A stretch of DNA of 64,000 nucleotides, taken from assembly GCF_032598905.1 (NCBI RefSeq), contig NZ_CP122458.1, positions 2,542,001 through 2,606,000 on the forward strand, read 5' to 3'. Shown here piece after piece: positions 9,159 to 17,150 of this stretch. This DNA comes from Streptomyces sp. 11x1. Lineage in GTDB: Bacteria > Actinomycetota > Actinomycetes > Streptomycetales > Streptomycetaceae. Made by a program: the position numbers and the translations under genes. Within the stretch, counting starts at the first letter, position 1, and each line of letters opens with the position of its first letter. Below the pieces are notes generated by a model. The model did not search any database. It was not told the DNA's origin and saw nothing but the letters and a program-made list of their open reading frames with translations.

Positions 9159-10652
9159 CTACTCCGCCGCCCGAGCAGCACGCCGGGCGTCGCCGCGGGA
9201 GTGGACGTACAGCTGGCGGCGGTCGCCGACGTCCAGGTGGCGAGGCAGGGGCAGTTCGTAGCGCACCGGGCGGTGGTGGTCGGCGAACTGCCGTGCGGGG
9301 TTGTAGACACGGTTGAACTTCCACAGCATGCGGGCGAAGTTGGTCTGTCCGCGCGCGAGGTTGCCGCCCAGGACGCGCAGGGCGCCCAGCGCGGTTCGCA
9401 GCCCCAGGTGCTTGCGGTTGATGACCGCCTGGGTCTTCACCAGTTCGCGGTAGAAGACGTCCAGAGGGAGAGCGGTGGGCACCACGGCGTGCTGGATGTC
9501 GAAGAGCCGGTAATCGCGGGTGGTGAGCCTGCGGGCCTCGGTGTGCCAGATCTCGGTTCCCGGATAGGGAGTCATCACTGTCAGGTGCACGATCTCCGGA
9601 ACGGACAGGGCGAACTCGCGGACGACGCGAAAACGTTCCTCGTCCCACGCGGGGTCGACGATGAGGTTGATCGCCACGCTGATGCCGAGTCGCCGTGCCA
9701 CCTCCAAGGCGCGGAAGTTGTCGTCGGGGCTGACGCGCTTGCGATACAGGTCCAGTCCCTCGGCGTCGATGGCCTCCATGCCGAGGAACATGTACTTCAG
9801 ACCGAGCCGGGTCCAGCGTTGGAAGACCTCCTCGTTGCGCAGCAGGACATCGCTGCGGGTCTCCAGGTAGTACCGCTTGCGGATGGCTCGGCGCTCCAGT
9901 TCGGCGGCGATGGCATGCCCGTGTTCGGGCCGGATGAAGGCGACGTCGTCGACGATGAACACGTTCGGCTCGCGGATGGAGGCCATCTCCGCCCCCGCCG
10001 CCTCGGGGGAGGCTTTGCGGTAGCTGCGGCCGTAGAAGGTCCAGGCGGAGCAGAAGGAGCAGTCCCACGGGCAGCCCCGGGTGAACTCGATCGAAGCGCA
10101 CGGATCCAGTTCCCCGATGAAGTAGCGGCGCCGGTGGCGCATCAGGTCGCGCGCCGGTGCGGGGCTGTCGATGCCGTGCAGCATCTGTGGTGCGGGGCCG
10201 CGACCCGCCAGGGTGATGATCCCGGGCACATCCTGCACGCCGCCGTCCCGGACCGCGGCGAGCAGCGGAACAACGGCCGGCTCTCCCTCGCCTCGCACCA
10301 CTGCGTCCACGGCCCCTTCGGCCTGTGCGAGCACGTCCTCGGCCACGAAGGACACGCTGTGCCCGCCGAAGAAGACGAAGCAGTCAGGGGCGGCCCGTTT
10401 GGCTGCGTGGGCGAGGCGGATCGCCTCGGGGATGTTGGCCAGGTAGTTCAGGGACACCCCGAGGGCGTCGGGGCGGAAGGAGGCGAACTCACGCGCGAGT
10501 TCTTTGACTCCGGTGACCTGCAGGTCCACGATCCGCACCTCATGGCCTGCGTCGCGCGCGGCACCGGCCACCCGCTCCAGGCCCAGCGGCTCCAGACGCA
10601 GGAAGATCTCCGAGTACATCAGAGCGCTCGGGTGGACGAGGAGCAGACGCAT
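9159..10652 (-). CDS. B12-binding radical SAM protein, HpnR (hopanoid C-3 methylase)-like
   Basis: This is a 497-aa class B-type radical SAM enzyme. An N-terminal cobalamin-binding fold opens with LLVHPSALMYSEIFLRLEPL and includes SLNYLANIPEA and FVFFGGHSVSFVAED. The iron-sulfur motif CPWDCSFC follows at residues 194-201. The N-terminal phrase and overall length are those I associate with HpnR, which methylates hopanoids at C-3. That assignment is from memory of the family and is not certain. The start at 10652 follows a good GAGGTG site and drops 17 residues of upstream frame. No hopanoid cyclase gene is in the window, so the substrate would come from elsewhere. Confidence 0.65.
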   Translation of the reverse strand: MRLLLVHPSALMYSEIFLRLEPLGLERVAGAARDAGHEVRIVDLQVTGVKELAREFASFRPDALGVSLNYLANIPEAIRLAHAAKRAAPDCFVFFGGHSVSFVAEDVLAQAEGAVDAVVRGEGEPAVVPLLAAVRDGGVQDVPGIITLAGRGPAPQMLHGIDSPAPARDLMRHRRRYFIGELDPCASIEFTRGCPWDCSFCSAWTFYGRSYRKASPEAAGAEMASIREPNVFIVDDVAFIRPEHGHAIAAELERRAIRKRYYLETRSDVLLRNEEVFQRWTRLGLKYMFLGMEAIDAEGLDLYRKRVSPDDNFRALEVARRLGISVAINLIVDPAWDEERFRVVREFALSVPEIVHLTVMTPYPGTEIWHTEARRLTTRDYRLFDIQHAVVPTALPLDVFYRELVKTQAVINRKHLGLRTALGALRVLGGNLARGQTNFARMLWKFNRVYNPARQFADHHRPVRYELPLPRHLDVGDRRQLYVHSRGDARRAARAAE

Positions 10653-10870
10653 GGTCACCTCGGTGGACAGCGGGCGGGACAGCGGCCGAACGGCCGCTGT
10701 CACAGGGGTTCCACCCGGGGCGTACCGCTACCACATGTCCGTCGAACAGCCCAAGGCGTTGCCCCTCGAACGGCGGTCAGGCCCGCACTCGTCCGGCAGC
10801 TCGGCGGAGGGGACATCGCCGCACATGGCGGCGCGAGGGCTGAGAGGGACCCCGTTGCTGCGCAACGCTT

Positions 10871-11109
10871 CGCGAGCCAGGCGATGACTCCCAGGCACAG
10901 CGGGCCGGGCAGGGCGGCGTGTCCGTCACGGCAGAGTCCACGCTCGCTTTGGTGCCCGAGGTGACGGTGTGGTGGTCATCACCCCGCTCACGGGGGCCCA
11001 GGCGCCCTTGTGGTTGCGGGTGCGGGTGCGCCAGCCGTCGGCCTCGACGACCTTCACCCCTTCGGCCTTCAGCGGGGCCACGAGACGACTTGCGGGCATG
11101 GGGGGCCAT
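10871..11109 (-). pseudogene. Frameshifted N-acetylmuramoyl-L-alanine amidase (endolysin-type) remnant
   Basis: Three frames together spell the N-terminal part of a phage-type amidase. After ATG 11109 and a GGAGG site, one frame gives MPASRLVAPLKAEGVKVVEA, then GWRTRTRNHKG. The next frame gives HHTVTSGTKASVDSAV, containing the His-His of the zinc site. The third gives GHAALPGPLCLGVIA. At least two small indels separate the pieces, and nothing recognisable follows about 10871. The gene is dead. It belongs with the tail-like remnants just upstream on the same strand. Confidence 0.7.
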
Positions 11110-12094
11110 GGGGGACCTCCAGACGTGGGACGGGGCCCGGCCGGAACGGCGCGGGACGTACGGGGACGTGTGTGCGTGGCGAGCGGATCTCAGGCGGTAC
11201 GGCGCGTAGCGGGCGTCGGCCCGTCACGCGTCCGTGGCCCTGGTTGTCCGGTGCGGTGGTACCGATGCCGACATCGCCGCCCGGGGAGACGAAGAGCCTG
11301 GTCGTGCCGTCCTCGGCATCGCCGGGACCGTGGGTCCTGACATGCAGGCCCTGTCCCGCCACCGCTCGTCCGTCGTATTCCAGGGAGTAGCCCTCGTTCG
11401 CGTTCTCCGACCCGGCCCGCAGCCGGATTCCGCCGCGGTGTCCGTCGCCGCCCGCCACCTTGAACGTCAGGTGCCGGTCCCGCGGGCCGTAGTCGCCGAT
11501 CTCCAGGTCGCTGCCGGGAGTGTCCGTGCCCACGCCCAGCGCGCCCGCGACCGAGAGGGTGGAGCGCTGTGCCGCGGTGAGGTCCACCGTGACCTCACCG
11601 CCCTCGGCGACCGCGAGTCGGGCCAGCAGCACCGTGGGGACACCGTCGAGGTCGGGCGAGGCGTCGTCGGGGGCGACCACGGCGGTGCCGTCCGGAGCGA
11701 TCACCACGAGCCTCGGGCTCTCGTCCCAGCGGCGCTCGCTCGCCACCCCCTCCGTCTGCGCCACGTCCGTCGCGGTCTCCCGGTAGGCCAGGCGCACCTC
11801 GACGTCCTGCCGGCCGTCGAGGTCCCCGACCGACACGGTCGTGTCCGCGGCCAGGACGAGATGCCGGCCCAGCGCGTCCACCGCCATCCCGGCGCTCACC
11901 GTGATCGAGGACGGTCCGCCGGAGGTCACCGTCAGGCCGGCGCTGACGCCGGTGAGCCGCAGCAGCCGGCTCTGTCTGCGCTCACGGTCGAGGTGGAACT
12001 TCTGCTCGTCGATGAAGTCCTGGTCCACCAGGTACTGCCCGTCGAAGAAGCGGACGCGCTTCGGTACGACGTCGGGTTGGGTGTAGTCCGCCGT
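11069..12094 (-). pseudogene. Phage tail-fibre-like protein, truncated, with ACG where the start codon should be
   Basis: The frame encodes a 341-aa protein whose N-terminus (RVRFFDGQYLVDQDFIDEQK, then FHLDRERRQSRLLR) resembles tail-fibre or baseplate proteins of phages and contractile injection systems. It is followed by beta-rich sequence and the repeats LSVAGALGVGTDTPG and VGIGTTAP typical of fibre shafts. A strong GGAGGA site lies nine bases before ACG at 12094-12092, where ATG is expected, followed by GCGGACTACACC. No ATG lies upstream in frame, and GTG at 12028 lacks a site. The last ~45 residues, after VGIGTTAPDN, are unrelated and overlap the amidase remnant. It is most likely a decayed gene. 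Confidence 0.6.
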
Positions 12095-12114
12095 GGGGCT
12101 TCGTCCTCCGGGTT

Positions 12115-12462
12115 TCAGGTCAGATCGCGCGTGCCGAGCACGGTGTTCTCGCCGAGCATGAGCAACTCGCCACCGCCGGCCGCGTGCAGTTCCTCGGAGA
12201 CCAGCCGCATCGTGGGCACCACGATCTTGAGCGCGTAGAAGGTGTGGGCCGGTTTCTCCCGGTCGATGATCGCCCTGGCGGTCTCCTGGACGCGGCGCAG
12301 CCGCCCGGCATCGGCGTCCTTGAGCGTCAGCCGGACCTGGAAGTAGTGGGCGGGCGTCGCGAAGTCGTCGAGGACCACCACGTCGTCGCGGATGACCTCG
12401 TCGTCCAGCGGCCGCAGGTAGATCTCCAGCCTCGCGCGGGAGCCTGGCCCGCCACGCACGAG
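12115..12462 (-). pseudogene. C-terminal end of a phage tail protein I-like gene
   Basis: About 110 residues (EIYLRPLDDEVIRDDVVVL to the stop) include IIDREKPAHTFYALKIVVP, which resembles the C-terminus of P2 gpI-type tail or injection-system baseplate proteins. The frame continues upstream to 12810, but that part reads through the antisense of the duplicated gene end, so the gene is cut at about 12460. It precedes the tail-fibre-like remnant by 20 bases on the same strand, as in tail operons. Confidence 0.5.
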
Positions 12463-12474
12463 GTCGGGGTGAAC

Positions 12475-12684
12475 CTGCTGTGGACCGCGAGGATCTACCG
12501 TGCGCTGGGCGACACGTCCACCGCCGCCGCGGTGTACCGGCGAGCGGGCGAGTTGTGCGAGCAGGGCGGAGCGATGCACTTCTGCGCGTACGCGTGGCGG
12601 GAACTCGCCGAGCTGCCCGTCGCGCAGCCCCTCATGGACGCGGCGGACGGGACAAGGCGACCTGGACGGAACCCGGCACCCTGA
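12475..12684 (+). pseudogene. Duplicated gene end, copy 2 (truncated)
   Basis: This 69-codon frame is 96% identical in DNA to 1-210, including the stop context. It is cut at its 5' side by the tail protein remnant and has no start of its own. It therefore looks like the 3' end left at one boundary of an insertion or duplication. Most differences are single substitutions that keep the frame. Confidence 0.7.
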
Positions 12685-12732
12685 CTCCCTGATGCCCCGG
12701 TGCCCAGGCGGTGTCGATGCGCTCCCGGGCGA

Positions 12733-12812
12733 GGCCGTGAAACAGCGGAAAGGGCGTTTACACAGGTCAACCACTCGGCCCCAGCAAGCGTGGCAGGCCA
12801 CGACGCTCACTG
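12733..12812. repeat. 80-bp repeat, copy 2 (att-like)
   Basis: This is the second copy of the repeat at 3214-3293. Here it directly follows the duplicated gene end, 49 bases after the stop, which probably reflects the original order. It ends 35 bases before the GH43 stop codon and so marks the right edge of the mosaic block. Confidence 0.6.
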
Positions 12813-12847
12813 AGGCCTCATCCGCCGGAGGGCGGATCGGCGCAGGG

Positions 12848-14281
12848 TCAGCTCGTCACGCGGAAGGTGGCGTCGCCGCGCGCCGTCGTGGTGGTGACCG
12901 GGTCGAGCCGCAGCTGGTACGCGTAGTGGCGGATGTACCGGTCGGGGAAGTTGTACGACTGGAAGGACGACCAGCTCGCGTCGGCGAGCCCGGAGACCTG
13001 GCGGAAGGTGGCGTCCGCCGCGAACTGGGTGGTGCCGTCGTTGTAGGCCAGCTGGAAGTCGTAACCGGAGTGGCGCAGGAAGTACCCGGGGAAGTTCACC
13101 GACTCGAAGGAGACGGTGCCGGAGCCCGCCAGGCCGGTCCGCAACCGGAACCGGGAGTCCTCGACCGGGCTGACGTTCGCGTCGATACGCACGTCGAAGG
13201 CGGCGTGCCGTACGTACCGGTCCTGGAAGTTGTACGACTGGAGCCGGTTGGCGGTCGTGTCGGGCCAGCGGGCCTGGACGCGGCTCTCCTCGGCGGCCGT
13301 CAGGGTCAGGATCGAGCCGTGGCGCTTCTTGGTGCCGCCCATGGAGTAGGTTCCCGACGTCGGCAGCCGGTAGGTGCCGGCGGCGGACGGGTCGGTCGTC
13401 GTGACCGGCATGTATCCCCTCCCGGTCGCGTACTGGTCGAGGTACAGGGTCCACTCGTCACGGTCGCGGAACTTCATCCACATCGGGCCTTCGACCTGGG
13501 AGCCCGTCAGGCCGATGCCGGAGAGGTTGCCGAGGGCGGTCCATGTGCCCAGGATCGAGTTGCTGCCTTCGAGCGTGATCTGGCCGTCGCCGGAGGCCCG
13601 TACATAGCGGTAGCCGCCGACTCCGGGCGGGAGCTCGACGATCTGGGTGTCGATGATTTCCTGGGTGCCGGGCCGCTCGATGTAGACCTGCGGGGTCGTG
13701 ATGGTGCGGAAGTCGGTGGTGCGCGCGTAGTAGATGCGGTGCTTCGTCACGCCGTCCAGGGGCTTGTTCGTCGCCCAGTACAGGACGTAGTCGTTGGTGG
13801 CCGGGTTCCAGATCGCCTCCGGCGCCCACGCGTTGCGCCCGTCGGGGATCGCGCCCGCGACGTTCAGCAACCACGGCTGCGACCAGGTGACCAGGTCCGT
13901 CGACTCCCAGACCACGAGATTGCGGCTGCCGTTGTTGATGGAGTCGCTCCACGACTGTCCGCAGCCGATGCACAGGTCGGTCGCGATGATCCAGTACCGG
14001 CTGCCGTCAGGGGAGCGGACCAGTGCGGGGTCGCGCACGCCACGGGTACCGACAGTGGAGCGCAGGGCCGTCCCACCGCCGTTGAGGTCGCTCCAGTTGC
14101 GGCCGTCCGAGCTGTGCGAGAAGTGGATCTGCTGACCGGTCGCCCCCTCCCCGATGAAGTGCGTCATCAGGTAGCCGGGGTCGGCGGCGACGGCCCGCTG
14201 CGGTGTGATCACGGCTTGGCCCGTGAGGAGGAGGCAGGCTGCGACCAGTATCGCCGCCAGCCGAGCGCGAAGCGCGGACAT
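12848..14281 (-). CDS. Secreted GH43-type glycosidase with AbfB domain
   Basis: This is a 477-aa exoenzyme. Residues 1-32 form a Sec signal peptide (LAAILVAACLLLTGQAVI, cleaved after RAVA). The five-bladed GH43-like domain follows, with the likely general base Asp in GVRDPALV, the WAPEAIWNPATNDYV segment and the likely general acid Glu in VEGPMW. From about residue 330 there is an arabinose-binding AbfB beta-trefoil with repeats LQSYNFQDRYVRHAAF and FQSYNFPDRYIRHYAY. The expected substrate is arabinofuranose side chains on xylan or arabinan. AGGAG sits six bases before ATG 14281 but touches ATG 14287, which decides the start. The gene follows the sugar-import operon on the same strand but has its own upstream dyads. 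Confidence 0.88.
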   Translation of the reverse strand: MSALRARLAAILVAACLLLTGQAVITPQRAVAADPGYLMTHFIGEGATGQQIHFSHSSDGRNWSDLNGGGTALRSTVGTRGVRDPALVRSPDGSRYWIIATDLCIGCGQSWSDSINNGSRNLVVWESTDLVTWSQPWLLNVAGAIPDGRNAWAPEAIWNPATNDYVLYWATNKPLDGVTKHRIYYARTTDFRTITTPQVYIERPGTQEIIDTQIVELPPGVGGYRYVRASGDGQITLEGSNSILGTWTALGNLSGIGLTGSQVEGPMWMKFRDRDEWTLYLDQYATGRGYMPVTTTDPSAAGTYRLPTSGTYSMGGTKKRHGSILTLTAAEESRVQARWPDTTANRLQSYNFQDRYVRHAAFDVRIDANVSPVEDSRFRLRTGLAGSGTVSFESVNFPGYFLRHSGYDFQLAYNDGTTQFAADATFRQVSGLADASWSSFQSYNFPDRYIRHYAYQLRLDPVTTTTARGDATFRVTS

Positions 14282-14347
14282 GTACATCTCCTGTCGTCCT
14301 GCGAAAGAGCACCAGCGAGCACCAGCGGGGGACATGACGGTCCGCGA

Positions 14348-14379
14348 CGAACGCCGTTCGGCACCTCGAACGGTGTTCG
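14348..14379. promoter_or_regulatory. Two tandem CGAAC-N3-GTTCG dyads upstream of GH43
   Basis: CGAACGCCGTTCG (14348-14360) and CGAACGGTGTTCG (14367-14379) are inverted repeats centred 19 bases apart, 67-98 bases before the GH43 start. They share half-sites with the LacI dyads at 20601-20858 but have a 13-base instead of a 12-base spacing. They are probably operator sites, of the local LacI protein or a paralogue. Confidence 0.6.
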
Positions 14380-14485
14380 TCAAATCGGGCAGACGCTATG
14401 AGCGAGAACCGGAAGCGTCAATACCTCTGGCAATGGATCTCTCGGTCGGGCAGTCCTTTCGTCCGGGTGGTTTGTCGCTCGCGGG

Positions 14486-16243
14486 TCAGGCCACCGGGTC
14501 GTCGGTCCCGGCCCCCTCGCGCCGCTGGTGTTCACGGGCGAGGAGGAGATAGCTGCTCGCGGTCCAGGTGTAGGCGCGGTCGCGCAGGCCCGTGCCGGTG
14601 AGGGCGTCGAAGTTCTCGGCGAACCCGTGGGTCTCGCACAGGGCGCGGAAACGGGCGCTGATGTCGTCCGCGAGCCGGTGGTGGCCCGCGCGGCGCAGGC
14701 CGTCCTCGACGAGGACGGTGGCGGGAGCCCAGATCGGGCCGCGCCAGTAGCCGTCGGCGAGGTAGTGCGGGGAGGTGGGCAGTTCGGTGGCGAGGCCGTA
14801 CGGGGTGAGGTGGGCCTTGATGTGGTCGGCGAGGGTGCCCGCGATCTCCGCGGGCAGGTGCTCACCGAGGGCGATGGGCATCAGATCGAGGAGGCTCGCG
14901 CTGCCCCAGGATTCCCCGGTGGTGGCCGAGCGGGCGACGAACCTGTCCCCGGTCCAGAGCTGGTCGAGCAGTGCCGTCTGGATCTCCTCGGCCGTCCGCG
15001 TCCATCGTTCGGCCACGTTCTGCATGCCCAACTCATCTGCCAGCACGGCGAGTTCGTGGAGCTGTAGGACGAGGAAGGCGGCGAGGTCCGCGGTGACGAC
15101 CACGCGCTCGGGGTCGAAGGTGGTGGCGTTGTCCCAGCCGCTGTCGTTGCCGTGCTGGTAGTGGGGCAGGTCGGCGCCGGGGGCGCGCCGGGCGGTGAGC
15201 CAGAAGCCGGTCCAGCGCTCCAGGCGTTCGTACACCTCGGTGAGTTCGGTGCGGTCCACAGGGGTCGGCAGGGTACGGCGCAGACGGCCGAAGACCCAGC
15301 CGTGGATGGGCGGTTTGACGAAGTTGTGGAGGACCTCGGAGTGGGTGACCGAGTCCGGCAGGGCACCGCTCTCGTCCTGGTGGTCGAAGGGCAGGTGGAA
15401 CTGGTCCAGCGCCAGCTCGGGCGAACCCTCGGCCAGGGCGAGGGCGTTGAAGCAGTGGTCCCAGCTCCAGACCTTGTCCATCCAGTGCTTGGACATCAGC
15501 ACCCCCGGCCGGGTGACCAGGCCCTTCGCCGCCACGGTCGCCGACCAGACGACATAGGCGGCGAGTTCGGCGGCCGGGGTGGCGTCCGAACACCAGGGGG
15601 CCACCGCGTCGACGAAGTCCGCGAACGCGGCCCGCGCGGAGGCCACCACGGCGTCGAAGGGCGCCGAAGGCGCGTACGGCGGCCGGGCGGTGTCGAGTTC
15701 CTCGATCGCGAGCTCCCAGCTACCGTCCGTCGGCGCGGTCACGGTGACACCTCGTTCGGCGCTGCCCAGGGCCTGAGCCCCGGCCGTGTCGGCGAGGGCG
15801 CCGGACAGCAGGGTGACGCGGTAGCGGCGGCCGGTCTCGTACGAGGTGAACACGTGCGCGTCCGCCACCGGGTCATGGAAGAAGTACGTGCCGCTGAACG
15901 GGGTCAGGGTCCGCGCGGCGGCGAGGACGCCGAGGTCCAGGCCGCTGCCCCGCAGGCGTACGGTGTCCGGGGCCTCGTAGGCGAGTTCCACGCGTCCCCG
16001 CCCGGCGGTCCAGGTGAGCAGGGCCGGTGTCGCCTCGACACGGGTGTCGGCCCGGGCGCCCGTGGAGGCGTCGAGGGGGACGAGGCGCAGGACGCCGTGC
16101 ATGCCGTTCTGGTGCGAGACGAGGTGGAGATCCTCGGCGTAGGTCTTCTCCGCCACCACGGGCGAGATGTCGAACCAGGATCCGTACGCGCTGAACGGGA
16201 TGTCGTGGACGGAGAAGGCCGGGCCGGACGGGGCGGCGGTCAT
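14486..16243 (-). CDS. (alpha/alpha)6-barrel glycoside hydrolase (GH63/GH37-like, MGH-type)
   Basis: This 585-aa protein has no signal peptide. A beta-rich N-terminal domain is followed by an alpha-toroid catalytic domain. The hallmark WMDKVWSWDHCFNALAL and the catalytic-acid motif GNDSGWDNATTF are present, as are WRGPIWAP and a late Glu in ENFDALTGTGLRD that would be the base. Family members act on trehalose, mannosylglycerate or terminal glucosides, and the exact substrate cannot be read here. The start at 16243 was chosen because the upstream 41 residues are Pro/Arg-rich. It lies 82 bases after the permease gene, so it is probably the cytoplasmic hydrolase of the imported sugar. Confidence 0.8.
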   Translation of the reverse strand: MTAAPSGPAFSVHDIPFSAYGSWFDISPVVAEKTYAEDLHLVSHQNGMHGVLRLVPLDASTGARADTRVEATPALLTWTAGRGRVELAYEAPDTVRLRGSGLDLGVLAAARTLTPFSGTYFFHDPVADAHVFTSYETGRRYRVTLLSGALADTAGAQALGSAERGVTVTAPTDGSWELAIEELDTARPPYAPSAPFDAVVASARAAFADFVDAVAPWCSDATPAAELAAYVVWSATVAAKGLVTRPGVLMSKHWMDKVWSWDHCFNALALAEGSPELALDQFHLPFDHQDESGALPDSVTHSEVLHNFVKPPIHGWVFGRLRRTLPTPVDRTELTEVYERLERWTGFWLTARRAPGADLPHYQHGNDSGWDNATTFDPERVVVTADLAAFLVLQLHELAVLADELGMQNVAERWTRTAEEIQTALLDQLWTGDRFVARSATTGESWGSASLLDLMPIALGEHLPAEIAGTLADHIKAHLTPYGLATELPTSPHYLADGYWRGPIWAPATVLVEDGLRRAGHHRLADDISARFRALCETHGFAENFDALTGTGLRDRAYTWTASSYLLLAREHQRREGAGTDDPVA

Positions 16244-16325
16244 GTGGCGTGACTCGTTTCTGGAGCAGGGGGTGCCGACCGACCGGCGCGGGAGGGGGCG
16301 CCGGACATGAGGGCGGGCGGGGGGT

Positions 16326-17150
16326 TCAGTCCTTGACGGCGCCGGTGGTGACACCGGCCGCCACATAGCGCTGGGCGAGGACGAGGATGACCGTGGCGGG
16401 CAGTGACGCCACGACGGCGGTGGCCATGATGGCGTTCCACTCCTGGTTGTTGTTGCCGATGTAGTGGTAGATGCCGAGGGTGATCGGTTCGTGGGCGCCG
16501 CCGTTGACCAGGGTGTTGGCGAAGACGAAATCGGACCAGGACCAGAGGAAGGCGAACAGGGAGACCGTGACGACGGCGTTGCGGCTCATCGGCAGGACGA
16601 TGGACACGAAGGTGCGCAGGGCACTCGCGCCGTCCATCTGAGCGGCCTGGAGGAGTTCGCCCGGGATGCCGGACATGAACGCGGTGAAGATGAGCACGGC
16701 GAAGGGGACGGCCAGGGTGGAGTCGGCGACGATCAGGCCGGGGACCGACTGGAGCAGCCCGAGTTGGAGGTAGATGGCGTAGAAGCCCATCGCCATGATG
16801 ATGCCCGGGATCATCTGGGCGGCCAGCAGGACGAAGCTCAGCAGGCCGCCGCCGCGGGGGCGCAGCTTGGCCAGGGCGTAGCCGGCGGGCGCGGCGAGGG
16901 CCACGGTCAGCACGGCGGTGCCGAGGGCGACCACCAAACTGGTGCCGAGGTAAGGCAGTTGGTCGTCGAGGACGGTGCGGTAGCCCGCCAGGGTGCCGTG
17001 GGCCGGAAAGAGGTCCGGTGGGCTCTTGCGCATGTCCTGGTCGCGGGTGAGGGAGACGTTGACCATCCAGTAGACCGGGAAGAGCATGATCCCGGTGAGC
17101 AGCAGGCCGGCGGCCGTCTTCCACCATGAGCGGGCGGCACTTCGGTTCAT
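16326..17150 (-). CDS. ABC sugar importer permease, MalG type
   Basis: This 274-aa membrane protein has six predicted helices. It has the binding-protein-dependent permease EAA loop near ELLQAAQMDGASALRTFVSI and ends VAAGVTTGAVKD, as MalG-family proteins do. Its ATG overlaps the stop of the MalF-type gene (17147-17150), so the two are translationally coupled. It forms the translocation pore with that partner. No ATPase gene lies in the operon. Streptomyces importers of this class commonly share the MsiK ATPase encoded elsewhere. Confidence 0.9.
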   Translation of the reverse strand: MNRSAARSWWKTAAGLLLTGIMLFPVYWMVNVSLTRDQDMRKSPPDLFPAHGTLAGYRTVLDDQLPYLGTSLVVALGTAVLTVALAAPAGYALAKLRPRGGGLLSFVLLAAQMIPGIIMAMGFYAIYLQLGLLQSVPGLIVADSTLAVPFAVLIFTAFMSGIPGELLQAAQMDGASALRTFVSIVLPMSRNAVVTVSLFAFLWSWSDFVFANTLVNGGAHEPITLGIYHYIGNNNQEWNAIMATAVVASLPATVILVLAQRYVAAGVTTGAVKD

